A stretch of DNA of 50,941 nt from an uncultured Cellvibrionales bacterium (lineage in GTDB: Bacteria > Pseudomonadota > Gammaproteobacteria > Pseudomonadales > Porticoccaceae). Below the pieces are notes generated by a model. That model was not told the DNA's origin and did no database searches. It was given only the letters and a program-made list of their open reading frames with translations. The DNA lies in contig CAJWCO010000015.1 in the NCBI GenBank assembly GCA_913031145.1, positions 1 to 50,941 of the forward strand, read 5' to 3'. Position numbers and translations under genes: made by a program. Positions 7,420 through 21,400 of the stretch are shown here, piece by piece (position 1 is the stretch's first letter; each line of letters opens with the position of its first letter).

Positions 7420-9387
7420 TTAAGCAATCCAATAAGCGCCCCATTGTTCGACAGGCCCTAGGCCCGCGTCTTCAAGATCCAAGAAATAATCAAGCGTAAG
7501 CCTCAGCGAATCGCCTGTTGCAGGACGCCAACTGCCATTGACGTCGCCCAATAATAGGGCAATAAAATTACCCTCACCCATGTCGGGCGACGAAAACCTG
7601 AACCCATCAGATTCCCAGTCTAACTGGCCTCTCGACAGTGTGAAGGACGTCGTAGCCTCCTCCCAATAATCATTTTTTTCTGGAACAAACAGCCATTCTT
7701 GGGGAATTGTGTCCGGCAAACCAACGGCGGTTTTTAGAATCTCTAAGGCATCCGCACTGCTGACTCTGCCGTCTTTGTTCATATCGGCCGCAATCAGCTG
7801 ATAAGGAGACACCGGTTGCGCCGGATCCGTATTAGGATTAATCCCAACGGCGATTTTTAAGGCAGCCAATGCATCGGCTGACGTAACAACACGACTAATA
7901 TCGACCGCCTCTAGTGTCCTTGAGGCGGTTAATAATCCATCGCTCAATAATGGGTTGAGAAGCGTATACTCGCCGCCTTCGCTGGTGACTGCAACTGCGA
8001 CAGCTTCGTCGACAGGCTCTCCCTCTTGAACCTCGACAATTCCGATATCAACGTTATCTAAAAGCGTTGCGCTGCCCCAGTGGTAGACGCGACCGCTCAA
8101 AGGAAACGAATCAGGAAGGCTTACAAACAAACTACCCGACGGCGCAACCAATGGCTCTGATGTCAGATTATCAGCCGAACTGGTAAACGCCACGGCGCGC
8201 CCCGACGGTGAAACAGCTCCCCCCGTCACCCAATTATTCGCAAGCTGTCCGTTATCTGAAACAACACGCCCCTCGCCCGCTGCTCGGTCGAACAATACAA
8301 CTTGTTGCGCGCCTGTTCCCAGAGCAATTTCAACCGAGTCCGACAGTAGCGCAACATACTGACCACTTTCGCTGGCGCCCAAAAACTGACCACCCCCCTC
8401 CAACTCAGCCACGGAGGGTGGATTAAGCCGAGCCACTTGCCCCTCTGTATCTGTCAAAAACGGATCTTTTCTTCCATTGTTATCGCTCAGCACAAGCGTT
8501 TCTGCGTTGCTACTGTAAAACACCCCCGAAGTGGTGATTTGAGCGGGATCATCACGATCGACAAACCCAGTCGCGGTCCCGTCGGTACCGATAGATTGCA
8601 ACTCAAAAGTGCCATTGTCCATAACGCCTAACGCGTCGAAGTCTGCACTCCACACGTACAGGTCACTTCGAAAACCTGCTTCAGCCAATAGGTTCGCTGA
8701 GTTTAGGTCTACCTTTGAGGGCTGTACAAAAGCCGCATCGGTTACGAAGGCAATCCGCACCTGATTGCCATCAACGACGATACTTTTTAGGTATGTGGGA
8801 TCACTCACCTCACTACCGCCCACATAACTCACTCGGGTGACTGAATCTGCCAACAGATCGATAAGATAAATATCACTGGAATCATTTGTGTCTGGCTGAT
8901 TATCGGCGGCGAATTGTGGGTTAGATGTCTGCACCGCTAAAAAGCGACCTGAACTGTCTAACGCAAACTGTTCGATCGCAACATTGAGGACGTCAGTCAG
9001 GCTTGCAATGATGTCGGTCGACGTTAGCTGACCGTTGACCACAGACACCAGCCGCATTTCGTCTGCGCCCTTTATTTTTAACAGCGCAACCGTTGTTAGC
9101 TCATCGGCAGACCCGGCCATTTGGGCCTTGGTAATATCGATATCTCGCGCACTAGCGGAACCCGCAACAACACCATTGAGGTTGCTTACGTAGGCTCGCT
9201 GCTGCAAATCGTAAATAAAAAATCCATAATTTAATGCGTATGACGTGTCCGCGTCATCGGTGTATGTAGCGCGCACTAAAAGATAGCTCTCATCACTCGA
9301 AAAGCCGTAACTTTCAAGCAAATGTAAGGTAACGCCGCCCACTGACAAAGATGCCAGATCGGGAGCAGGTATTTGAAAAAACGCCAT
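7420..9387 (-). CDS. Beta-propeller protein with dockerin-like module
   Basis: In this 655-residue protein, residues 1 to about 400 look like a TolB/WD40-like propeller: repeated strands such as DIYLIDLLADSVTRVS, SDLYVWSADFD and AVAFTSSADNL, with interspersed Asp/Ser. A carboxypeptidase-regulatory-like segment (from about 425, GRVYHWGSATLLDNVDI) comes next, then a dockerin-like pair (about 495-560) with an intact calcium loop DMNKDGRVSSADALEILK. The tail includes LGDVNGSW. No Sec signal peptide is present. It is the last gene of the T1SS locus, 57 bases after the giant protease gene, with AGGA before its ATG. Type I export or binding to an exported partner is inferred. The same dockerin-containing module occurs near the N-terminus of the lipoprotein at 34412-37135. 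Confidence 0.8.
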   Translation of the reverse strand: MAFFQIPAPDLASLSVGGVTLHLLESYGFSSDESYLLVRATYTDDADTSYALNYGFFIYDLQQRAYVSNLNGVVAGSASARDIDITKAQMAGSADELTTVALLKIKGADEMRLVSVVNGQLTSTDIIASLTDVLNVAIEQFALDSSGRFLAVQTSNPQFAADNQPDTNDSSDIYLIDLLADSVTRVSYVGGSEVSDPTYLKSIVVDGNQVRIAFVTDAAFVQPSKVDLNSANLLAEAGFRSDLYVWSADFDALGVMDNGTFELQSIGTDGTATGFVDRDDPAQITTSGVFYSSNAETLVLSDNNGRKDPFLTDTEGQVARLNPPSVAELEGGGQFLGASESGQYVALLSDSVEIALGTGAQQVVLFDRAAGEGRVVSDNGQLANNWVTGGAVSPSGRAVAFTSSADNLTSEPLVAPSGSLFVSLPDSFPLSGRVYHWGSATLLDNVDIGIVEVQEGEPVDEAVAVAVTSEGGEYTLLNPLLSDGLLTASRTLEAVDISRVVTSADALAALKIAVGINPNTDPAQPVSPYQLIAADMNKDGRVSSADALEILKTAVGLPDTIPQEWLFVPEKNDYWEEATTSFTLSRGQLDWESDGFRFSSPDMGEGNFIALLLGDVNGSWRPATGDSLRLTLDYFLDLEDAGLGPVEQWGAYWIA

Positions 9388-9444
9388 GTTAGCGTGTCCT
9401 AATAAAATTCATCGAGCGCAGCAACATGCCGAGCGTCGACTTCG

Positions 9445-12400
9445 TCAAATACCCACAAAGACATCGCCCGCGGTGAGCGTGCCCCCATCGGGGTCTAGTT
9501 GTATCCGCGCGATAGTCACTGCCTCTGCATCGCCCGACCCATCGCTGTCAAATTGGAGAATACCTTGCGCCGTATCAAACATGAAATAATCATTGAGATC
9601 CAACGCTTCAGCGCCAGCGCCAGCAACAAAGGACGACGCACTCACCAATCCTGACTGCAGCAACCCTAACGCCTCGGCCGAAATTCCAAAAGACGCCAGA
9701 TCAACCACCAGCAAATCCTCTCCGGCCTTGAAATCAGTGATTAAGTCTGCCTGCTGATCAACGCCATTGTTGCTCATCACAAAGGTGTCTGCCCCTTGAC
9801 CACCGGTCAGCGTGTCCACGCCTCCAGCGCCCTCCAGCAAATTATCTGCCATGTTGCCGACCAGTGCGTTATCTAAGCCGTTACCGATTGCCATTGTGTC
9901 ACCAATGCCTACAAGGTCAGCATTTTCAATATCTCCAATTAGAACGACATCCAAGTTGGAACGAATCGTGTCGACACCGCCTATGTCAATAATGGTGTCG
10001 GCGGTATCGCTCAGCACATAAATATCATCCCCAAGGCCACCCTCCAACCGATCGCTACCTAGCCCGCCGGCAAGAATATTATTACCACTGTTGCCAATCA
10101 GAACATTGTCTAGCGAATTTCCACCTGCCGTAAAATTCCCATCGCCGAGCAGTGTTAAGTTTTCAATATTAGACGCTAAGGTGTAACTCGACTCTGCAAA
10201 AACACTGTCCTCGCCCTGATTTACTTGCTCAATGACCCGATCAGCTTTAGAGTCGACATGATATTCATCATTGCCGGTATGACCTGCAAGTGAGTCGACG
10301 CCCTGACCACCGTCAAGAACATCATCGCCGCCCTCACCCAACAAAGTGTCGCGGCCACGCAGCCCCGACAACCGGTTGCTTTCATTATTACCCACTAACA
10401 CATTGTCTAGCGCGTTCCCTTCAAGATCGACGACTGCTGCCGTTGCCGCCTGGAGGTTCTCTACGTTGTCTGGCGCCGTTAGGTCAATCGCCGAAACGAT
10501 CAGATCGTCGCCCCCAGCACCCCCTGAAATCACCTCGAGTGCGATGTCCCCCAATTGATCGACAATATAGGTGTCATGACCTGGCCCGCCGAGCATAAAG
10601 TCGGCACCCAGCCCACCATCAAGATAATCGTTACCCGCAGATCCATCCAGCGTGTCTGCACCTGAGCCGCCCAGCACCTGATCATTCCCAAGCCCACCCA
10701 ACAGCGTATCATCGCCGCCGTTGCCAACCAGCAAATCATCACCGCGTTTGCCGTAGAGCGTATCGCTGCCAACACTTCCATACAGCTCATCGGGTCCTGC
10801 CGTACCCAAATTAAATCCGGATTCGCCCTGCACTTCTAGCTCGAGTCGCCAATTAGTCGCAGCATTTTGCTCATCTACCGCCTGAATACCCAACGCGCCG
10901 ATCGGCCCATTGACATTCTCAGCCAGATCAAACTGCAAGCGTTCCAATTGGTCGAGCGTTAGTACTTGATCCAGCGTTAATGCCGTTGCATCCAGCGTAA
11001 TAACACCTAATTCAGGTAATTCAATCACGCGCACTGTCGTTATGACACTTTCAATGTCGTTAGGTTTTAAAACATCCAGAATGACCGACATCTCATTTGG
11101 GTAGTCGATCACTAACTTACTCGACTCGGTGGTAAAGCGGGGTGCATCGTTCACTGGATCCACAAAAATATGGAGAGAGGATTCCGCCGAAACGCCGTCT
11201 TCATCGGTCGCCCTATACCTCAAATAACCCGCATCGCCGTTTGCATCCGCTGCCGTTTGATAGAACAACTCTGTCAGCTCATCAGCGCTCATCAAGGCGC
11301 CGATCGACACCTGATTTCCGGTCTTGTCGATGATCGCCCCAAAGCTTGGGATTTCTACGAGCTCAACGCGCACGTCGGTATTTTCGGGGTCCGTAGGCGC
11401 GGTGAACGCAAGCGGTATTAAGCCTTGGTCCTCAACAACAACCAACTCACGCGGATTTTCCACAATCGGTGCCTGATTGTCACCAAACTGCAGTGTTAAA
11501 ATGTCAGACGCACTCTCGCCGAATTCGTCGATCGCTTCTACTTTTAATTTTAACGTTCCCTGATAGTCCTCAGGCGGCGTACCCGCAAATGTCCCAGTTT
11601 CTGGGTCATAACTCAGCCACTCCGGCAACTCGCCACCCGCCGCATCGCTGACCACAATTTCCATATCAGCTGATGACTCACCATCGGCATCGGTAAACAC
11701 ATCTTCGGGTAGTTGATAATCAATACCAACACCCGCTTGCATCTGGATATCCTCCTCAAAGAACGAACTGTTAGCGACGGGAGGGCGGTTACCAACCATT
11801 GCCGCCAAACTCATTTCAGCATCATCAAAGACCAACCGCTCGATACCGACCAAAGAATCTGTTCCCTCATTACCGTTTGACGTCTTGCTATCAATAACCG
11901 TCAGCATTTCAGTGTCTGGATTCCATGAAATTTGGTACTCAGCAATCGCACCCGAGAATTTTACCGTGTCTTGGCCGGCACCCCCGTGCAGGAAGTCGTT
12001 ACCTAATCCGCCCTCGAGCGTGTCATTCCCGGCGCCGGCTATTAACCGATTATCGGCATCATTACCCACCAAACGATCATTACCCGATCCGCTTACTGCA
12101 TGTTCTATTAAACTCCAACTGGCAATTCCGTGAGTGACTGCATTGGAAGCAATAATGCCGTCGGCAAGGTCCACATAGAGATCAAAACGCACCGGAGAGG
12201 CGTTAATTGTGTCATTGCCTGTCTCGTCCTCGAGCAGACCTGCGGCCTGAGTGGTAAAGCCCTCGTCGGTAAAGATATAAGTATCATCGCCTGAATTGCG
12301 TTCGCCATAAATCCGCAGAGACAGGCTCTGAACGGTGCCTGTTTGCTCGGCGCGGGTGTCAGTGACTTCAATCGTCCAAATGCCGGCCGCATCCTCACCC

Positions 12401-15400
12401 CAGAATTGCACACTAGAAAAGTCCCAAAGTAGATGATTGGGAATTCCACTATCGACCCCACTGACGCCATAAGCATTTTCTGACGTGACCGTGGGTCGAT
12501 CCATTAATGTTGAAACCGTGCCATCGGGCGATGTCAAAGTAATTACTAAATCACCCATGCGCGAATGACGCAAATCCACGCCCAGTTCGACGTGCTCGAC
12601 CGACAGCGTACTGTCAATCTCGAACGAAGCGCGGTAAGACGCCCCATCACCGTCGGGTATTGCATCGATAAGGCCAAACTTACGTGCCGAGGCACTGGCC
12701 TCATTAATCGATGTGTTCGTTGCGGTCCAGGTCTCTGCAAGTCGCACTGCAGCATACGCGTCAACAAGCCCAAACCCAGCTTTGTCGTTGTATTGCAAGC
12801 CACCCAGATTCCAATCGCTAGCGCCGTTCGCCTTCCAGTCTTGTACCTCTGGATGAGTGGTTGCGTAAGCGAGTATTTTTTGTACATCCCGATAACCCAA
12901 GTTAGGGTTTGCCTCGAGCATCAGAGCAACCACTCCCGACACCAAAGGGGCTGATGCAGATGTTCCAGAGAACTTACTTGTGTAATCAGAACCCCGCGCT
13001 GTGGTCATCATATTCACGCCGTAGGTGCTGACAAGAACACTGGCGCCTGGCGTTGAGAAATTCGCCGCGGTTCCATCGTCGTTCGCAGCACCGACCGTAA
13101 GCACCTCGCGCGCATTCTGAAAGTTGTGGTAGTTGGTATTATCGCCGGAGCCAGCAGAATTACCCGCAGAGAACACAAACACGGTACCCAACCCTTCTCG
13201 CCCGTCCTCGACGCCCTTACGAAGGCCGACCCAGCCAAACGTTAAATTGGTGCTATTGAAATTATCGCCAAACGGCTGTGAAGCGCCCCAACTGTTATTA
13301 CTCACGTCAAACTGCCACTGCAAGCTTGTCGCTTGAATCATTTGATCCCACGACCACTTAACTCGTGTCGATGCCAACTCAGCATCGGGCGCTACACCCC
13401 GAATGCCGGTTTCATTATTATCGTCTGCCATCATAATACCGGCCACGAGCGTGCCATGAAAATCACGTGGCCCGATTAACGGCGGGTATTTGTGCTGCCC
13501 GTCCCGGGTATCAAACTGAGTGTCATAGGCCATGGAGAAATTCAAATTCGCTTGTAGGTCTGGGTGCGCAGTATCAACACCGTCATCGACCATGCCGATA
13601 GTAATGCCAGCACCACTGTACTGGCCGTCTAGCTCCAAAATTCCGGCCTGCTCGAGGTACCACTGCGCGGCTGCCAGTGGGTCTGCTACACCGCTGTAAA
13701 GCTCCCTCACGCGAACGGTATAAGTACCGGTCTCGCCAAAACGCGCTGCCACGTCTAGGTAAAAATCACCCGAGATCGCTGGCGCGAACTGCAGGTGCGC
13801 ATCTTTACCCGCGCCACTATTGTCGTCAAAACCTTGTTCTGTACCACTGGCATCGAGCAACCGTAAGGTCGCATCTGGGAGCGTCCCTCCAATGCCGCTG
13901 CCATCGGCCAATACGTCAATCACATAGACTTTACCCTCCTCGAGGGTGAGTCTCAGCCAGTCATGATCGCCGGCCTCTTCAATCGTGCCCGCAACCGGCT
14001 TACCCGGCGCCACAGACACGCCAGACTGCGTGTCTGCTGACATATCGTCTTCGCCGCCAGCCACGCTGCCGCGCAACCGCGTATCGAGGGTAAACGACCC
14101 TGTATTACCCGGAAGATCCAATGCCGATACTTGCAAGAAATAGCGGCCATCATTAAACACCGATAACGACAAATCGTTGCGGCCGGTACTGTCATCATAA
14201 GCGCCAACGCTAACCAACTGGCCTGAGGCGTTTAAAAGCCGCAGTTCTGCCTCAGCGAGCGTGCCCAGCCCGTCGAAATAGCCCTTGACCGAGAAATCAT
14301 AGATATTGCCTTGGGTTAAGTTGACCGCAAAGAGGTCGCTATCAGACGCTGTATCAATTTTCCCTTCGACGGTTTCATTAATCGCTACCACGCCATGGTC
14401 AGCTTCATTGTATTGCCCGACTGAATCAATGTGGTCATCGTCACTCTCGGTTCCCAAATCGACTAGCCGCAACTGATAGCGTCCAGTTTGGGTCGGCTCT
14501 AATGGAGCTACCACTAAACTGAGCTTTCCACCCGTCAAGGCCGTAAAGGCTGCCGAATCAAAAAATGACGGCGTCAATGCATCACTGCCTGATACAATTT
14601 CAGTGGCCACAGACTCGCCATCTGCCAGCCAACTCAACGACAAGGCCGCTGACGGCAGCGGAGCAACACTGCCATCGCGCACGGCTACTGTTTCAATGCG
14701 ATAACTGTGACCTGCCTGCAGCATTGTTTCAAATGAATCGGTATCACCCGCCAAACCAATCGTTGCGATCGACACGCTCTGGGTAATTACGCCGTTACTC
14801 GAAAAGCTTAGCGGTACGGCGCCTGATGCGTCTTCATCTGAGGCGTCGCCCACCGTCAAAGACACCTGATAGCCACCGGTCGCACCCGCGCCATCAACAA
14901 CACGGGCATAATATTGTCCGCTTGTGGGTATTTTAAAGGACGCAACAGCCAACCCATTGTCGGTTTCTAATCCATCGCCAAAAGCCAGTGTTCGCCCTTG
15001 TGAATCAATGACTTCAACCATGGGACGGCTCAGTAATGAGCCATCTTCAAGACTCAGATTAAGCGACAATATCTGATCTTCTATCGCCTGAAAACTAAAC
15101 CAATCCTCATCAAAGTCGGTTGCCAAGCCCACCGAGTCGAAAGCGCGCACACCAAAACTGCCGTCATTCCACTGAATACCGCCGCTTATTGTTTGATCAA
15201 TGGTCAGACTGGTGGCATCTTGAAAATTATTTGCATGATCGTCTGGCGCCCGGGTCATGAGGGTATAGCTACCTGTATCGACCTGGCCATCTGCCGCCTT
15301 AACCACCAAGTAATAAGTGCCAGAGACACTGGGGTTGTATCCCATAGCCGGCTCGTTACTGGTTAGCATGTTGTCGACAGAACGGATGATAGTTCCATCG

Positions 15401-18400
15401 AAATCACGCAGTTCCAGTAAGGGGTCCTCTAACGAGCCATGGCCACTGAACGACGCCTTTACCCGAAAAACATAGTTTTCTCCGGCAGCCAGCGTAATCG
15501 CAAACCAGTCCTCATCGTTTTGCGTGAGCAGCGTTCCGCTGAACTGATCACCGGGCGCAAGGCTGATCTGCGTACTGGCATTGTTGGGCACATCATCGGG
15601 CGGCAAATCACGCTGTGCAACCGACAACGCATAAGTGCCCATGCCCGCAGTATCGCTCGATGACACCTCGATATAATAAGCGTCCGTTGCCGGCGACACG
15701 AAATAAAATCGAGCGTCAGTCCCCAAACCCCCATTGTTATTGAAGTCTAAAAGTTGGCCTGCGCTGTCGAAAATACGTACATAGGGGTCAGTCAATGTGC
15801 CCCCAGCGCTACTCACACCTTGGGCATTTAACTGATAGACAATCCCCTCATCAAGGGTCATCACAAAGACGTCTTTATCGCCCGGTATACCTAGCTCACC
15901 GCTTGCATTCGCAGTGAAATTCTCACCCAGAGTGAGTGTTGTCGCGGTGTTATTGAACACATTGCCGTGGTCGTCTTCGGGTGCAAGTGCGACATCAATG
16001 GTATAAGCACCAATGTCATATTTAAACGCACTGCGCACTTCAATAAAGTACGCGCCCGCCTCGCCTGGCGTAAAAAATGCGAGCGCATCTAACGTGCCGT
16101 TTGAGTCGTCGGCTCGATACACCGCTTCGCCGTTTGAATCTCGTATAATCAGCAAAGGATCTTTAATCGGGTCAAGGCGCGCGCCTGAGGTGATATCGCC
16201 CCGCACATCAATGACATAGGTGATATTCGCACTCAAGCCCACCTGCAACCAGTCAGAATCGCCAATATACGACAACAACCCAGTCGCTTGTGATCCAAGC
16301 GTCACCAACCCATCGGTGAGAATTGAATTGGCGTAATCATCTTGTAGGGAAGAGCCGCGAAGTACATAGGTTCCCTTCGACGCATTGCCCGATGCTCCTG
16401 CGTCCACGAAATACCAACCACTGTCGGGTGCAGAAAAATACACCTCGGCATCAGAACCACCACCGCTGTTATCGTCTTGACTTAGCAATCGTCCGCTAAT
16501 CGAACGTAAAGACAGTTGCGGGTCGTTCAACGTCCCACCCAGTGAGGGACCATCCATGTTGAAGCTGTAAGTTATCCCCTTGTCTAACCAAACTCGAAAC
16601 CAGTCATGATCGGTAAGTTGGTTAATCTCACTTTCAACACGCGCGGTATTTCCTGCCGACCATTCAATGCGCTCGGTGGTGGACACATTGCCGGCAATCG
16701 TGTCGAGACTGCTCTGGCTCAAAGTCCAAGAGCCCAGATTGATATCGGCCACATCACTCACCGCCAGATAATAACTTCCGCTCTCGGTGGGCCTGAAGAT
16801 AATGGCGTCGTCGGTCCCTGCGATATCGCTCACTTGATCAAGTCCGGCCTCAATTAAGCGTCCCTGATCGTCTAATAACTGTAATTCTGGGTCGACAAGT
16901 GTGCCCAGCCCCGAAGACTGACCTTGCAACCTAAATTCGTACTTGGTACCGGCAATCAGCTCTGTGCGGATCCAGTCTGCATCAGCGATATCACCCACAT
17001 AACCCCGCACTAAACCCGCTTCCGGGTCCATTTCACCCAGTGTGTTTCGATCGCCTGCATAGTCGTCTAAATAATTAATCGTGAAGGCATAATCTTCGAT
17101 CAACGACCCTTCGACTTCAACTTGGACTAAGACCTCACCGCCTTGATAGGCTTCAAAGCCATTCCCAGAATTACGCCCGGGTAGCCACTTGGCGGTGGGG
17201 TCCATATAGGAATAATAAGTACTGTAAACCCAACCATAAACTAAGGACTTAAACTGAAGGCTCTCGCCCGTGGCTACGTCAGTGAAATCCAGGCCCCAAT
17301 TGCTTCCATTTAATGTGGACATATCGACCACTAGGGGTGAGTTCGGCACCAAGGTTGACGCATACACATCGCGATCATCGCCATAGTCGGATTTTCCCGA
17401 CATCGCCTTGGCGTAATCAGCCACCGATAACGCAGTGATTTGCTCTGCGCTGTTACTCGCATTGATGATCTGCCAGATCTCATTGGGTGCATCGTCTAAA
17501 ACGACTGAGGTATCGGCAAAACGCATATTCAAGACATTATTGAGCGTATCTGTGCCCTCGGTCAGCGTACCACGCGCATGCTGAATCGTTACCGTAGCGC
17601 CATTACGCGTGTAATCGTAATCTGCCAGATTTCCCTCAAAAACCGCGGTATTGACATTTTCTATGGTATCGTCGCCACCCGCTCCACGGAACGACCCAAC
17701 CCCCGATCCTTGATAGTTGTCCGCATCTATCGAGCCCACAATCACATCGTCCACCCTGGTGTAGACCCGCCCTGTGCCATCAATGTTCCAATTATTGAAC
17801 TGCTCTGCGGTCAAAATAATGGTTGCGCTTCCATACGCGAGATTCTCAACGTTGTTGAGTGTGGTGCCGGTCAGGTCAATAAAACCTGCATTTGACACAT
17901 CAAAGGTATCAATGCCGGCACCGCCCTCGATAGTGGCGAACAGACTACCCTGTGCTTGGTGCTTGATATGGTCGTCGCCATCACCCGCTTCAATCCGGTA
18001 ATCATTGTCGGCCATCCACATATACTGACCATTTTCATAATAGTCTTGACCCGTAATACTAATAGTATCGTTACCGCCTGTTAACGTAACCGTCTCAAAT
18101 TGTGCGCGAATAGATGCCCCATCGCGACCCTCTTGTGACATATCAGTAAGGGGTGCTTGGCTCAGGTCAATCGCACCGAAAGAACCGTTGAGCGATAACT
18201 CGCGCAGATGCCCCCCCGAAACAAAAGCATCAAAACTAATATCGTCGCCAGAGCCTTCAATCGTTAGCCTCGGCCACGCCCAGTAGTTGGTCGCTCCTTC
18301 CGCTATCGAAACAGACGTAAACATTGACCATGAGCGCGCCGAGAGGAGTATGCTTGAACCACTACCCTCATTGACAACCGACAAGTTTTCTACATTGGAC

Positions 18401-21400
18401 AGCAGCGCTTCGGTAATGGTGTATCGATTATAGTTACGATCATTAAAGTCTATTGTCAATGTGTCATTGCCAGCGCCACCATCCAACCGCTCACCCACCA
18501 AATACGTATTATGGTCGGACGAGAAAGCACTTCCACCAACGATTAATGTGTCGTCGCCGGCACCCCCGTGCAGGGTATTCGTGCCCTTGCCGCCGATCAA
18601 CGTATCATTGCCATCACCGCCGGCCAAATAATCACGGCCGCGGCCTCCGAGCAATCGGTCATTACCGCTGCCGCCGGTCATAAAGTCATCGGACGGTGTG
18701 CCCAACAGCCCAACAGCCCCCGAAAGCTCTGCGTCATAGCCGGGAAGTGCAATTGAGGCACCGCTTGAGAGTACCAGAGTATTGGGGAGCGTAAATGCCT
18801 CGACCGTTCCAACCAACTGCACCGATATCCCTTGCATCGCGTCAAACGCGGTTAACTGAGCGAGTGTCATCGCTACTGTGCCACTCCCAGAAAGCGTTTC
18901 AATACCCGTAATCGTCGCACCACTGATATCCTGACCATCAGACACAACCAGCGTATCCTCGCCCTCCCCCCCAGCAAGCACGTCACTAACCACCGCCTTA
19001 CCCGAGACATCTAACACGTCATTGCCGGCACCACCGCGCAACTCGTCAACACCCGCACCCGACACCAGACGATCGTCGCCGGCCTTACCCTCAAGCACAT
19101 CGTTGCCCGCGTTACCTGTGAGCACATTGGCTTGAGCATTACCGATCAAACGATCATCGCCTGACGAGCCACTCACCCCAACATAGTCGGCATCTGCGGC
19201 CAACGTGTAGGTCATCGCCGATTCAAGTGCTAGGGTAAAAGCCGTGGTTGCACCTCCGACCCGAGTCACCAGCGCGGCATACTCTGCCCACTGCGCATCG
19301 GTCATCGCTAACGACTGAGATACAACATTGATCGATTCAATATTGCTCAGCGTCGCACCCGACAAATCAACGTCAATACCGCGCACCGTCAGCGTGTCAA
19401 CGCCCGCACCACCGTCGATCGTATCGGTGACAACGGTCTTACCATCGAGCGTAATACGATCCGCACCCGCCCCAGCAATCAAGGTAACGACACCTGACGT
19501 GAGAGCGACGCTCTCTGCTGCTGAAGAGCCCACCACCGTGTACTCAAGATCGTCCCCAAAGCGCCAGTTGATCACGCCCGCCGCCGCCAGCTGCGCAAGG
19601 TCAATGTCGCCACCGCCCACCAACGAGACCTGATTCAAACCCGATGTCGCAACCAAACCGCTCACCTGAGCTGCTGAGAGAACAAACTCAACCGGGTACG
19701 CCCAAGACCTCGAAGCGTCGTAACCCGGTGCCGATAGCGTTTCAATCCCACTTAGCTGTAACTGACTAAGATCTAAATGCCAATCGCCACCATCACCTTG
19801 ATCCCAGGTATTCCCGCCCCATGCGTGATAAAATTGGGCGCTAGAAAAGTCCAACAAAAAGGTGTCTAAACCCGCACCCCCGTCGATTGAACCTTCAATA
19901 AAATACGTACGCGTTGCCGGATCTGCCGAAGAAAAAGAGCGGCTCGCAGAATCCCAATTAACTGGCTTCCAAAAAATCGTATCGTTACCCGCGCCCGCCG
20001 ATACCGTGTCTATACCGCTGCCTGCCCCCTGCTGACTGTCAGACAACAAATCAATGCGGTTGTCGCCCGCATTCCCGGTTAATGTATCTGACTGGTTCGT
20101 TCCCCGAAGCGCCACATCACCCGCCAGACTGCTGACATCTAACGTCCCGCCCGAGGCTAAGTTAGGGTCTAAACGCAGCGTAAGATTCTGAACTGTGGTA
20201 AAACCCTTGGCGACAAGATCGCTCACCGACAGATCGAGCGAAGCACCGCTACCGTCCAAAACTTCGACATTGGTAAGCGTTAGATTGCTCCAATCAGTTG
20301 ATGCATCCACCTTGACAGTATCGGTACCCTCACCCCCGTCAATGGTCGCCGTGCTCTCACCGCCCGACACATCAATCAAGTCGTTACCCGCGCCCCCTTG
20401 CAGGATGTTGGTGCCTTGGAAATCTGTTAGCGTGTCGTCGCCCGCACCGCCCATGAGCGTATCATCGCCCGCACCACCGAGTATCTCCTCGTCTGCGTCA
20501 CTGCCCGTGACCGTGTCATTCCCCGCCCGGGCGTCGATGTAACCAAACAACACATCGCCCGCAAGCGTATCGTCGTTTGCCGTACCAAAAATAACCCGAT
20601 CTACACGTAAGCTGTACCCCGCCAAACTCCCGATCGGGACACTTGCACCACCGTTGTTTGAGTTATCGTAGGCGTAACCCGAGACCTTGACATCAGCGCG
20701 CTGGTTAATCCCTAAAAATTCTGTGCTCGAACCCCAGCGCGACGGGCTAACAATCCATGTTTGCGAGGCCGTATTTGAATCCAAACTTAAGTTAAACTCA
20801 TTACGAGTCTCACTGCCCTCTAAGTCAGTAAACGTTAAATCTTCGTTAGACCCTTGCAGGTAAAACTTCGCAGATAAGTAACCATTTATCGCCACCGCAC
20901 TGGTCGTGGTTTGTTCAAGCGTAATGCGAAGGGCGGTGTCCGTGGTAATATCGGCTGGGAAAATCTGCTGAAAATAGTCCTGATCAACTCGGCTCGAGGT
21001 CTGAGTAATCGGAAGGCTGCCAACCAGCGTACCCTCGCCCACGCGAACCGCATTAAAGTTCGCCGTATTGGATTCTGCATCTAAAACAATATCGCCATCG
21101 GCAAAGCGCAAAATCTCAACATTCTTAAGCTGGTCAATACCATCGCGGCCGGCAACACCATCAAAAACCGTTAAACCTAATGTGTAAGAGCTCCCCCCCC
21201 AAGTAATCGCGTAATCTGCCGCCTTCCCCGTAAAGACCGCCACATCGGCAGTGCCAACACCACCATCGAGCTGGTCATTACCGAAACCGCCCGTCAACGT
21301 ATCTTGACCATCACCCCCGATCAGGGCATCTGAACGCTGCGACCCCATCAGCGTGTCATCGCCCAAACCCCCGCGCAGGTATTCGTGCGTTGAACCGGCA

